A stretch of DNA of 64,000 bases, taken from contig CBDBDH010000003.1 in assembly GCA_965203725.1 (NCBI GenBank), forward strand, positions 124,001 through 188,000. The letters are read 5' to 3'. Made by a program: the position numbers and the translations under genes. Below the pieces are notes generated by a model. It was given only the letters and a program-made list of their open reading frames with translations. It was not told the DNA's origin and searched no databases. Position 1 is the first letter of the stretch, and each line of letters opens with the position of its first letter. Source of the stretch: WTFY01 sp965203725 (GTDB lineage: Bacteria; Pseudomonadota; Gammaproteobacteria; UBA4575). Of the stretch, positions 1-7,895 are shown one piece after another.

Positions 1-210
1 CGCTGGATCATTGATTACAAGGCCAGCACGCACAAGGGCGGCAGCCTGGACGCATTCCTTGACCAGGAACAGGAACGCTATTGCGAACAGCTTGAGCGGT
101 ATGCGAACGTCATGACCCGGATGGGAGAACAGCCGATCTGCCTGGGGCTGTACTTTCCCTTGCTGAACGGCTGGCGGCAATGGCCCTTTGCCCCGGACCA
201 GGGCCGGTAA
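1..210 (+). CDS. C-terminal end of an AddA/UvrD-like helicase-nuclease (partial)
   Basis: The reading frame is open from the window edge and ends at TAA 208-210, giving 69 residues of a C-terminus. The segment starts RWIIDYKAS; an aliphatic-IDYK-(A/T)-S string is motif III of the PD-(D/E)XK nuclease domain at the end of AddA/RecB-type and other UvrD-family helicase-nucleases. The following QEQERYCEQLERYAN fits the conserved Q-x-x-x-Y motif of these nucleases. The family processes double-strand breaks; the helicase part lies outside the window. Assignment of the nuclease domain is fairly firm; which member of the family it is remains open. Confidence 0.7.
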   Translation, partial: RWIIDYKASTHKGGSLDAFLDQEQERYCEQLERYANVMTRMGEQPICLGLYFPLLNGWRQWPFAPDQGR

Positions 211-232
211 CGGGAGCGGGCGACCTACGCAA

Positions 233-949
233 ATGCGAACGATCGACGACATGAACATCGACCACTGGAGAACCCCGCAGGGGGTTTCGGTCCCGGGCGA
301 TGAACTGCACTTTTTGCTCGTGCCCGACCCCATCGAGGCGGCCATCTGTTTCGAGCTGGCCAGGCAGGTGCATGCGCACCAGGACCGCATGCGAGGGCAG
401 CCCGGCGAAATCACGATGGCGCTCATGATCAGCCTGGGAGGACTGCTGCCCGGCATTTTGCTTTGCGATCACCTGGTCGAGGGGCGCCCTGAAGGTACTG
501 CGAAGATCCGGTTCGGCACCCTCGGCATCGAGGGGTACGAGGGTCCGGGGCAGCAGCGGGGTGAAACGCAGGTCCAGCAGGAGATTTCCGTGCCGGTCGA
601 GGGTCATACGGTGCTGATCATCGATGACCTCGGGGACAGCGGCGATACGATGAAGCTGGCCTCGGAACATGTGCTGGAAAAGGGTGCCGGCGATGTCCTG
701 ACGCTGACCCTGTACATGAAGCCCGGGGCCGCACGGCATTTTGTCCCGGATTTTTTCTTCGGCGAGGTGGAGCAGGATACCTGGATCATTACTCCCAGGG
801 AGCGCATCGAGACACTGATGAAACGGGTCCCGGTCTGGAAGCAAAGAGGCGCGACGGAGAAAGAATGCCGGCGCAGGCTGTGTGAACTGATCGGCTACAG
901 TACGTCGGAAGTGAACTACTACCTGCCCATGGCCTACGACTCGGGCTGA
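233..949 (+). CDS. Phosphoribosyltransferase-domain protein
   Basis: A protein of 238 residues with the PRPP-binding loop VLIIDDLGDSGDT at about residues 127-139, the hallmark of type I phosphoribosyltransferases (two acidic residues followed by the small-residue phosphate loop). These enzymes move a phosphoribosyl group between PRPP and a purine or pyrimidine base. The substrate cannot be read from the sequence, though a hypoxanthine/xanthine-like enzyme is the nearest guess. The frame is open from 188, but ATG 233 lies beyond the upstream stop at 210 and follows a purine-rich stretch at 212-220; ATG 251 is a second possible start. The short spacing to the nuclease gene allows a shared transcript. 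Confidence 0.7.
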   Translation: MRTIDDMNIDHWRTPQGVSVPGDELHFLLVPDPIEAAICFELARQVHAHQDRMRGQPGEITMALMISLGGLLPGILLCDHLVEGRPEGTAKIRFGTLGIEGYEGPGQQRGETQVQQEISVPVEGHTVLIIDDLGDSGDTMKLASEHVLEKGAGDVLTLTLYMKPGAARHFVPDFFFGEVEQDTWIITPRERIETLMKRVPVWKQRGATEKECRRRLCELIGYSTSEVNYYLPMAYDSG

Positions 950-1023
950 GCAGGGCCCGGTGCGGGGATGGAACCGGTGAGCCGGGAATGCCGGGTCTTG
1001 CAGGATGCCTGATCAGGCAAGAC

Positions 1024-1491
1024 TTACGCGAGGGCTTTGGGCAGGGCGGCCCATGCCTCCTCCATGGGAACCACCGGCAGGCCCGCCTTGATCCATCCCG
1101 GGCCGCGGTCCGAACCCAGCATGCCCTCCGAGACATCGATGAAGCCGCCATGACCTGCCAGTCGCAGGGCCCGCATGACCGACCCGGACCGGATACCCGT
1201 TGCACAGATCAGGGCCACGGGCCGATTTTCGGCAAGATCCCGGGCAGTAAACAGGCGTTCGATAAAGCGCCAGTGATGGATGCTGACCGGCCAGGCCCCT
1301 TGTGCCACGCCCGTCTCACGCCATTCCCCGAGCGAGCGGATATCGAGCAGCCGGATCCGGTCCTCCAGCAGTTCTGCATGGGCCTGCTGCACGGTCCAGA
1401 GGGTGCGGTTTTCTTCAGGGGCTGCGGTGGCCGCCGGCAGCACCGGCAGGGTGCTCAGCAGTGCAAGGAACTGTCTGCGCCTGAAGTTCAT
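1024..1491 (-). CDS. Exported rhodanese-like protein
   Basis: A 155-residue protein. The N-terminus MNFRRRQFLALL followed by a hydrophobic run and an Ala-rich cleavage site (ATAA) looks like a signal peptide, with the Arg-Arg-x-Phe-Leu pattern of Tat export. The rest is one rhodanese domain: LLDIRSLGEW at about residues 48-57 and the active-site loop ICATGIRSG with Cys96. Single-domain periplasmic rhodaneses carry persulfide sulfur; the physiological acceptor is unknown. It is convergent with the phosphoribosyltransferase gene and stands alone. Family call is firm, export route is inferred. Confidence 0.8.
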   Translation of the reverse strand: MNFRRRQFLALLSTLPVLPAATAAPEENRTLWTVQQAHAELLEDRIRLLDIRSLGEWRETGVAQGAWPVSIHHWRFIERLFTARDLAENRPVALICATGIRSGSVMRALRLAGHGGFIDVSEGMLGSDRGPGWIKAGLPVVPMEEAWAALPKALA

Positions 1492-1770
1492 TCAACGGTC
1501 TCCTTGGGCCCTTCAACCCGGGTCATGTCCCCAGGCGTGCGCCGGTTCGGGATGCGAGGCTCTCATCACGTGCCATGCCCGGAAGGTTAGCATGCTCGGG
1601 CGATTCCGTGAATCGGGCCATCCACCGGCCCGTTAATGGCAGACGGGATGCCGTTCAAAGCGTGCGCCGGGGTACCGGCAAAACTGCAGCCCATCCCGGG
1701 CGAGTGCAAATGCGTGCAGGTGGTACAATGCGCACCCCGATACACAATTTTCTGTCCAGAAGGAGTGAGT

Positions 1771-2610
1771 ATGATATCCCACGGCAATTTCCCCACGGCA
1801 GTCATTCCCTGCCACCTTGTCCGGAATGCGTGGCGGCTGGGCCTGACCCTGGTGATGGCGCTGATTTTTGGCCAGAGTGCTTATGCAGGGAGCGGACCCT
1901 ACCTCGGCATCGGCGGCGGGTTCAGCCTCATGGATGATTCGCACGTCAGCGCTTCCTATTCGGACGGAACCCATCCGCCGCTCGATTCAACAACCAGCAT
2001 CGATACAGGATATGCCGTGCGCGGGACCGCGGGCTATGCATTTGCCAGCGGTCTGCGCACAGAAGTCGACGTCAGCTATCAGAAAAACGATGCCACCCGA
2101 ATGAACGTCAAAAGTCCCGGAGCCCTGGGGCTGGTGGTCTATGGCAGGGACCGCGGCCTCCCTCCGTCCGCGCTTGGGGAAGAGTATGCCGCGCTTTCGG
2201 CCCAGCAACGCGGCGTGTACGAAGAAGCGGCCAAGGGGACCAGCCGCATCAAGGGCGACATCACGATGTTTGCCGTCTATGCCAATGCTTTTTATGACTT
2301 CGATCTGCAGTCTGTGTGGAAGCCCTATGTTGGCGGGGGACTCGGGTTTGCCCGGGTGACTATTGATGCCGAGTCCAGAGCCACCGGCGGTTCGCTTGCC
2401 GATGATGACGACACGGTGTTTGCGTACCAGATCGGTGCAGGCCTGGGTTATGCGTTATCCCGGTCCCCGCAGCGCGCACTGACCGCCACCCTGGATTGGC
2501 GTTATTTCGGCGGTGATGACCCGGCACTGAAGGGTGATGTGACGGGTGCGAAATTCCATGCCGAAATCGAGGGACATTATGCGGGGGCGGGCATCCGCTA
2601 CGGCTTCTAG
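1771..2610 (+). CDS. Outer-membrane beta-barrel protein (opacity/OmpA-like porin fold)
   Basis: A 279-residue protein starting at ATG 1771, nine bases after AGGAG at 1761-1765; the longer open frame upstream lacks a ribosome-binding site. It has a signal peptide (residues about 20-36, cleavage after AYA) and then alternating amphipathic strands beginning YLGIGGGFS, with repeats of the xGYAF/xGxGL type, and it ends GAGIRYGF with the C-terminal phenylalanine recognised by the Bam machinery. This fits the 8-strand opacity-protein or OmpW/OmpA-like barrels of Gram-negative outer membranes. The role is unknown. The TAG stop shares four bases (2607-2610, CTAG) with the stop of the convergent neighbour. 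Confidence 0.8.
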   Translation: MISHGNFPTAVIPCHLVRNAWRLGLTLVMALIFGQSAYAGSGPYLGIGGGFSLMDDSHVSASYSDGTHPPLDSTTSIDTGYAVRGTAGYAFASGLRTEVDVSYQKNDATRMNVKSPGALGLVVYGRDRGLPPSALGEEYAALSAQQRGVYEEAAKGTSRIKGDITMFAVYANAFYDFDLQSVWKPYVGGGLGFARVTIDAESRATGGSLADDDDTVFAYQIGAGLGYALSRSPQRALTATLDWRYFGGDDPALKGDVTGAKFHAEIEGHYAGAGIRYGF

Positions 2611-3416
2611 CCCGCAGGACCCGGGTCCTGCGGATGCACTAATGCCGCCTGGATGCCATTCCAGAACTCCAGTCTTGCCGCCAGTGCCTTTTCTGCCAGA
2701 TCCACGGCCCCCGCACGCTTTTGCGCCGACCCGTGACACAATTCATTGAGCAGCCGGATGGCCAGCGGGCCATGCTTGTCTGCATCCAGCCGGGTGTGGC
2801 GCTCAAGGTAGGCGTGCAGGTTGGGGGATGATTCAGGGCCGATGCCCAGGCCGCCTTGAATGGACTGGAACAGCCGGGGGACCAGGTCCTCTCTGCCGTA
2901 GGCCAGCACGGCCGTCAGCAAGTGCACCTCAGCGCACTCGATGACATCGAACGTGAATTCCATGAAGCGCCTGGCGGGTGCGGGAATGCCCGGGAGTCCA
3001 AGCGCAGCCTCGATCCCGTCGGAGCCGGCCGCAGATACAAACGCCCGGACCGGCCGGACATCGGCCCCGGTCTCGGCCATGGCCAGCAGGTAACCCTCGA
3101 AATGGCTGGCGTGGGTGGTTCCGGCATCGGAGGTCAAGGCGCAGTCGGATTCCTCGTCCAGCACTAGCTGGTTGACGAAATTTGCAAGGCGGGGATTTTT
3201 CGGCGGGACCCACGGTGAAGCCGCCGGTGCCACGGCGTTTTGCAGGGACTTGACCAGGGACATGAAATCCCACACCGCGTAGACGTGATGTTCCATGAAG
3301 ATCCCCAGGTTTTCATGAGTCGTGATGCTGCGGTACAGATCGTGGGTCAGCAGCTTGTGCCGCAGCATGGTGTACTGCGCTGACACGGGATTCGATTGGG
3401 CGACATCTTCAGTCAT
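2607..3416 (-). CDS. DUF3050 family protein
   Basis: 269 residues from the ATG at 3414-3416 (the frame is open up to 3485). The sequence has the DUF3050 landmarks: an early HENLGIFMEHHVYAVWDFMS segment, then W-V-P-P, a VLDEESDCA stretch and a later ECAEVHLLTAV segment. The spaced E/H residues match the heme-oxygenase-like helical fold to which DUF3050 belongs, where they could bind a metal pair; this last point is inference. No experimentally settled function is known to me for the family. No clear operon partner. Confidence 0.7.
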   Translation of the reverse strand: MTEDVAQSNPVSAQYTMLRHKLLTHDLYRSITTHENLGIFMEHHVYAVWDFMSLVKSLQNAVAPAASPWVPPKNPRLANFVNQLVLDEESDCALTSDAGTTHASHFEGYLLAMAETGADVRPVRAFVSAAGSDGIEAALGLPGIPAPARRFMEFTFDVIECAEVHLLTAVLAYGREDLVPRLFQSIQGGLGIGPESSPNLHAYLERHTRLDADKHGPLAIRLLNELCHGSAQKRAGAVDLAEKALAARLEFWNGIQAALVHPQDPGPAG

Positions 3417-3698
3417 CGGCAGCTGCCAAATGGCGACAAATGCCTTCGTACTCCGTGCCGGGGTAGCCAGCGACGCATTCTGCAAGGGTCTCGTCCGGGA
3501 GTTTCATGAAACGACATGGATTCCTGCATGAAATAAATATCTATATGATATATCTAATGAATATCTGGCTATCAAGATTTCATTGCAGAAAAAATGAAAC
3601 GAATTTTCACTCCAGTGGATCGGGAAGGTCACTCAAAACGAACTCGCTGTGGCGATAAAAGTCCGGGTCGGCTGGACATCTATCTCGACGAAAGCCGG

Positions 3699-3783
3699 AA
3701 TAATCGCGCCACTTAAAACGGCATTATTGGTTGAAATGCGCCAAATAATAGTTTTATTATGGCGCGATATGAATAATCGCGCC
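3699..3783. promoter_or_regulatory. Palindromic operator candidate upstream of the Fic gene
   Basis: A perfect 8-bp inverted repeat, GGCGCGAT (3761-3768) and ATCGCGCC (3776-3783), ends seven bases before the Fic start codon. A further copy of the right arm, AATAATCGCGCC, lies at 3699-3710, and a partial one (ATGCGCC) at about 3736-3742. The Fic protein starts with a helix-turn-helix region, so autoregulation at this site is plausible. The rest of 3486-3790 is AT-rich and holds no gene that I can see. Confidence 0.55.
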
Positions 3784-3790
3784 GAAACCG

Positions 3791-5227
3791 ATGCCAAAAA
3801 AAATTCCCCAGGCTGAATTTGATTCCGTGCTGCAAGCCATCGCGGAGTTTTCTGCAGGAGGCTCGCTAGAAGAGATCAGGTCCGTGCTCAAGGTGCCTCT
3901 GCCGCGGCGCACGCTGCAACGCCGATTGCATCATCTCGTTCGGCAGAGCAGGGTGGTCCTGGAAGGCCGTGGACGGGCAAGTCGCTATCGACTCCCCTCT
4001 GCAGGCGCAAACGTTCATTTGGCCGAAGGTCTGTCTGCAGTTCAGGCACAGGAACTCCATACAGGCAATCGCATGGCGGTGTCTCCTGAGGGAGAGGCGA
4101 TCCGGCAGGCGGTTCGCGCCCCGGTCCAATCGCGCCAACCCGCAGGCTATAACCGGGCATTCCTCGATGAGTACCGTGCGAATGTTACCTCCTATCTTTC
4201 GCCGGAGCTCCGCCAGCACCTGCACGGGCTTGGCCGCCTCCCACACGATCACGGCCTGTCGGCGACCTATACAGGAAATATTTTCAAACGTTTGCTGATC
4301 GACCTGTCCTGGAACTCCAGCCGCCTGGAAGGCAACACCTACTCCTTGCTGGAAACCGCGCGCCTGATTGAATTCGGGGAGGCTACGCAAGGCAGGGATG
4401 CCCGTGAAACCCAGATGATCCTCAACCACAAGGCGGCCATTGAGCTGCTGGTGGAGCCGCCTGAGGAAGTCGGTTTCAACCGGTACACGATACTTGGACT
4501 GCATGCCCTGCTGTCGGACAACCTGTTATCCGATCCGCTGGCCTGCGGGCGGTTGCGCAGCATTGCCGTTGCGATCGGTGCAACGGTGTACCACCCCCTG
4601 GAAGTCCCCCAGTTGATCGATGAGTGCTTCCAGCAGGTGCTGGATACCGCAGCGGCCATATCCGACCCGTTCGAGCAGACCTTTTTTGTCATGGTGTACC
4701 TGCCTTACCTGCAGCCCTTCGAGGACGTCAACAAACGGGTTTCCCGGCTGGCCGCGAATCTGCCGCTGGTTCGCCACCACCTGTGTCCGCTGTCGTTTGC
4801 GGACGTGTCGCAGCGTGCCTACATCGACGGTACGCTGGGCGTATACGAGCTGAACCGGGTGGAGCTGCTTCGCGATGTGTTCGTCTGGGCCTATGAGCGC
4901 TCCTGTGCACGCTATTCGGCGATCAGCCGGTCCCTGGGCGAGCCCGATGCGTTCCGGCTCCGCTACCGGGCGCTGGTGTCGAAAACCGTGTTTGAAATCG
5001 TCAGTACCTGCATGGACAAAAAGGCGGCTGGCGGCTTGGTCCGGCAGCGGGCCACCCAGGAGGTCCCCGCTGGCGACCAGGCCCGATTTGTCGAGGTGGC
5101 TGAAACGGAGGTGATGAGCCTGCATGAGGGCAATATCGCCCGCTACCGGCTCGGCCCGTCACAGTTTGAAAAATGGCAGGAAGCATGGAACAGTTCGAGC
5201 CGGCTGGACGGGATTCGAACGGATTAG
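3791..5227 (+). CDS. HTH-Fic protein with degenerate Fic motif
   Basis: A 478-residue protein. Residues 1-65 look like a winged helix (RRTLQRRLHHLVRQSRVVLEG). A class II-type inhibitory motif S-S-R-L-E-G-N lies at 176-182 (E180), N-terminal to the Fic core. The Fic motif, usually HPFxxGNGRxxR, reads QPFEDVNKRVSR starting at Gln308: the catalytic His is Gln and both Gly positions are changed (Val, Lys). Other Fic-family proteins with a QPF-x-D-VNKR motif exist, so this is a subfamily rather than random decay. AMP transfer by the usual mechanism is unlikely; a regulatory or different transferase role is inferred. A palindrome stands immediately upstream. Confidence 0.75.
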   Translation: MPKKIPQAEFDSVLQAIAEFSAGGSLEEIRSVLKVPLPRRTLQRRLHHLVRQSRVVLEGRGRASRYRLPSAGANVHLAEGLSAVQAQELHTGNRMAVSPEGEAIRQAVRAPVQSRQPAGYNRAFLDEYRANVTSYLSPELRQHLHGLGRLPHDHGLSATYTGNIFKRLLIDLSWNSSRLEGNTYSLLETARLIEFGEATQGRDARETQMILNHKAAIELLVEPPEEVGFNRYTILGLHALLSDNLLSDPLACGRLRSIAVAIGATVYHPLEVPQLIDECFQQVLDTAAAISDPFEQTFFVMVYLPYLQPFEDVNKRVSRLAANLPLVRHHLCPLSFADVSQRAYIDGTLGVYELNRVELLRDVFVWAYERSCARYSAISRSLGEPDAFRLRYRALVSKTVFEIVSTCMDKKAAGGLVRQRATQEVPAGDQARFVEVAETEVMSLHEGNIARYRLGPSQFEKWQEAWNSSSRLDGIRTD

Positions 5228-5387
5228 CATGCGGTCATCGGAACATCTGCAGGAAGATCAGATAGCTTCCGCCGGCTGCCTTGGCCTGGGATTTGATGGC
5301 AGCGTCAACACCTGGATCTGCCAGGTGCCTGATCCATGACTTTGCGTGCACGAAAGAAGGTACGGCCAGAGACCGGAATGACCTGGC

Positions 5388-5709
5388 TCAGCAGCTTCCG
5401 ACCTTCAGTGTCCGTGGCGGGCAGTGATGGATCCTGCTGGCATCACCTTCCGACACGCCGCTGATGCTTGCATCCCCCCGGTCGTTGCCGGTAGTGGTCT
5501 TGAATGTACATTTGGCACCGAAATTGCACTTGTTGTCAGTCACCGACGTGCCTCGCAACTCACAGGTCTGGCTGGCTGGCGAACTGTTCCATCCCGAATT
5601 GCAACCACTGATTGTGGCTTGGGGGGGGGGGCGGAGGACCCCCGGCCATGGTTAGGTTGACGGCCATGATTGCCAGAACCGAAAGCGCGAATATCACCGA
5701 TCTATACAT
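5388..5709 (-). pseudogene. Small secreted Cys-rich protein, frameshifted at a C11 tract
   Basis: On the minus strand an ATG at 5709 sits eleven bases after AGGAGG and begins a signal peptide MYRSVIFALSVLAIMAVNLT ending near MAG, followed by a proline run. The run is coded by 11 consecutive C (5621-5631 as G on the plus strand). With 11 C the frame meets an early stop; with 10 C it would continue as QATISGCNSGWNSSPASQTC and so on to TGA 5388-5390 and give 106 residues ending VGSC. That matches the length, Cys spacing and C-terminus of the paralogues at 13.5-15.2 kb. It is either a phase-variable gene in the OFF state or a decayed or misread copy. Confidence 0.75.
5621..5631. repeat. Homopolymeric G/C tract (11 bases)
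   Basis: Eleven G on the plus strand, inside the polyproline-coding part of the small Cys-rich gene directly after its signal peptide. A change of one base shifts the gene in or out of frame, as in known contingency loci. Confidence 0.9.
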
Positions 5710-5826
5710 GACATCCTCCTAGGTTGTAATTCGATTTTCTGATAGCAACGGGCATTATACCCTGCAAGAGCTATTTTGCTAGGAGAAGAGGGGGGCGCGA
5801 AGGTGTGCGCCTGTCCCTGCCTGATG

Positions 5827-6117
5827 TCAGAGATGGTTCACTCTGTGTATGATCGAGTCTAGGCGTTCTTCCATGGATTCGAAAGACAGCTGCTCATAAA
5901 CATCGTCCTCGTCGTACCGGACCAACCCCAGAACCGTTTTCTTGAGATCCTGCGCTGCCCAGGCGGGATCTTCCATCTTGGACAGCTCGTGGGTCCACAG
6001 CATGTCCAGCAACATCTCGACCGCCGTGAGTCTGGCCCTGAGGACGATGGAGTGCGGCTCGACCTGTTCATCCGCAACCCCCTGGATCAGTTCTTCTAGC
6101 GCTTTCATGATAGACAT
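5827..6117 (-). CDS. Hypothetical 96-residue protein
   Basis: Start chosen at the ATG at 6115-6117 (MSIMKALEEL), preceded on the minus strand by AGAGAGG nine bases upstream; the open frame extends further to 6258 without a comparable ribosome-binding site. The product is acidic and helical, with no membrane segment, no signal peptide and few Cys. I recognise no family. The codon use is like that of the GC-rich core. The following 6118-6510 (393 bases) contains no gene that I can support. Confidence 0.55.
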   Translation of the reverse strand: MSIMKALEELIQGVADEQVEPHSIVLRARLTAVEMLLDMLWTHELSKMEDPAWAAQDLKKTVLGLVRYDEDDVYEQLSFESMEERLDSIIHRVNHL

Positions 6118-6510
6118 GCCGCAATACCTCTCTTGATGGTTTTCGTGATTATATCGCTGACCAATGCAGGGGCGGGAGGCACACCGGGTTTCGCAAGAGC
6201 GCATGGTAATCAGCATCCGTCCTGGCGGGTTGGGTGCCCACAGGTCCGGTCCCGGCATCGAACGGTCTGCACATGGACTTTGTCGTATGGGGTATCAGCG
6301 CCAGTGAAGTGTACCGATGTGCCCATGGCACGGCCGAGCGCCATTGGCCCCGGCCGGGTCTTCAGGGCCGGGCGGTCCCGAGCCGCTTCCCGGCATTTTT
6401 GTGAGCGATCTTTTCCCTGGCGGCCAAGGGGAGGCCGCCGGGAACGCGCGCCGGTTCTGGGCATTGGAGCGGCGCGCGGCCCAACGTGCTGGGCTCTTCA
6501 TAAAACGGCG

Positions 6511-6990
6511 CTAGTCGTCGTCCCACCAGCGCCAGTCATCGTCGTCGTCCCAGCGGTCCCTCAACGAGAGGCTGCCGTCGTCGTTGCGGTCGAACCGTTC
6601 CACGATGCCCGTGAACGGGCGGTCGTACTCGGTGCGGGTGACGATGGCATTGCCGTCGGTATCGAGCATCTGGAATGCGCGCACGGTGAGCGGGCGCGTG
6701 ATCTCATACCAAAGCCCCGCGAACTCATCGAGGCTCAGGTCGCCGTCGCCGTTGGCGTCGTGCGTGACGTGGTGTTCATCGCGCAGCCTGTCGATCTCGG
6801 CCTGGGTGAGTTTGCCGTCGCGGTCGGTGTCGATGGCGTCGGATATCTCCATCGCGGTCACCGCGAACGGTGCCTTGCCGAGGAATTCCAGGCTGTCGCC
6901 GCCCCGGTGGACGGCATAGCTCACCCCTGCCAGTACGGTTCCGCCGAAAACGGCAGCGACGGCGATGGCGGTCAATGTTTTCTTTTTCAT
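6511..6990 (-). CDS. Secreted four-EF-hand calcium-binding protein
   Basis: 159 residues from the ATG at 6988-6990, preceded by AGGAGA. A signal peptide (residues 1-26, cleavage after SYA) leads into four EF-hand loops: DTDRDGKLTQAE (54-65), DANGDGDLSLDE (78-89), DTDGNAIVTRTE (110-121) and DRNDDGSLSLRD (134-145). Loops 1, 2 and 4 have good Ca ligands; loop 3 is weaker. The tail is a very acidic, Trp-containing stretch (DDDDDWRWWDDD). It probably works in the periplasm as a Ca or divalent-metal buffer or sensor. It is divergent from the two-component pair at 7176-9292, so the two units may share regulation. Confidence 0.85.
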   Translation of the reverse strand: MKKKTLTAIAVAAVFGGTVLAGVSYAVHRGGDSLEFLGKAPFAVTAMEISDAIDTDRDGKLTQAEIDRLRDEHHVTHDANGDGDLSLDEFAGLWYEITRPLTVRAFQMLDTDGNAIVTRTEYDRPFTGIVERFDRNDDGSLSLRDRWDDDDDWRWWDDD

Positions 6991-7175
6991 CGGTTGTCTC
7001 CTGTTTTGGTTGGTCCGCCGGTTGTCGGCGGGTGAGGAGAATATGGGCGCTGAATGTCTCATAACCATGCCGGTAAGGGAGCGAAAGTGTCGCGGGCCGT
7101 GCCGGCAGGACGGGCTGACACATCCTGTTACAATCTGTTTGCACGCCATCCGGGGAGCCACGTAAGCTTGAGCCC

Positions 7176-7895
7176 ATGGATACCTCCCCGCACGTTCTGG
7201 TGGTGGACGACCACCGTGAGATCCGCGAGCCGCTGGCGCGCTACCTGGAGCGCCACGATGTGCGTGTGACCATGGCGCAAAACGCCGCGGCCGCACGGCA
7301 GGCGCTGCGCGCAGCCGCGGTCGACCTCGTCGTGCTCGACATCATGATGCCGGGGGAGGACGGGCTCACACTTTGCCGGCATCTGCGCGAGACGACCCGG
7401 ATCCCGGTCATCCTGCTGACCGCCATGGGCGAGGAGACGGACCGGATCGTGGGTCTGGAGGTCGGGGCCGACGACTACATCACCAAGCCGTTCAACCCGC
7501 GCGAGCTCCTGGCCCGCATCAAGGCGGTGATCCGGCGCACGCACAGCCTGCCCCCCGACCGCGAGCCCCTCCCGGGCGAGACGTACCGGTTCGACCGCTG
7601 GACGCTCGACACCGGGAGGCGCGAGCTGGTGGACGGCACCGGGGTGGTGACACCGCTGTCCGCAGGCGAGTTCCGGCTGCTGGTGGCGCTGCTTGAGCGT
7701 CCCGGCATGGTGCTCTCGCGCGACCAGCTGCTGGATCTGACGCGGGGCCGAAGCGCTGCGCCTTTCGACCGCGCGGTCGACAACCAGGTGAGCCGGCTTC
7801 GCCGCAAGATCGAGCACGACCCGAAGAACCCGGTGCTGATCGCCACGGTCTGGGGCGGCGGTTACCGGTTCGCAGGCGAGGTGGAACGCGGATGA
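7176..7895 (+). CDS. OmpR-family response regulator
   Basis: 239 residues. The receiver domain (1-118) shows the acidic pocket VVDD (about residues 9-12), phospho-acceptor Asp55 in VVLDIMMP, the Thr/Ser site in LLTAM and the Lys in YITKPFNP. The C-terminal winged-helix DNA-binding domain has the typical LTRGR...VDNQVSRLRRKIE recognition region and WGGGYRF ending. It should control promoters in response to the kinase encoded next, with which it overlaps by four bases (ATGA at 7892). The adjacent divergent EF-hand gene is an obvious candidate target. Confidence 0.95.
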   Translation: MDTSPHVLVVDDHREIREPLARYLERHDVRVTMAQNAAAARQALRAAAVDLVVLDIMMPGEDGLTLCRHLRETTRIPVILLTAMGEETDRIVGLEVGADDYITKPFNPRELLARIKAVIRRTHSLPPDREPLPGETYRFDRWTLDTGRRELVDGTGVVTPLSAGEFRLLVALLERPGMVLSRDQLLDLTRGRSAAPFDRAVDNQVSRLRRKIEHDPKNPVLIATVWGGGYRFAGEVERG

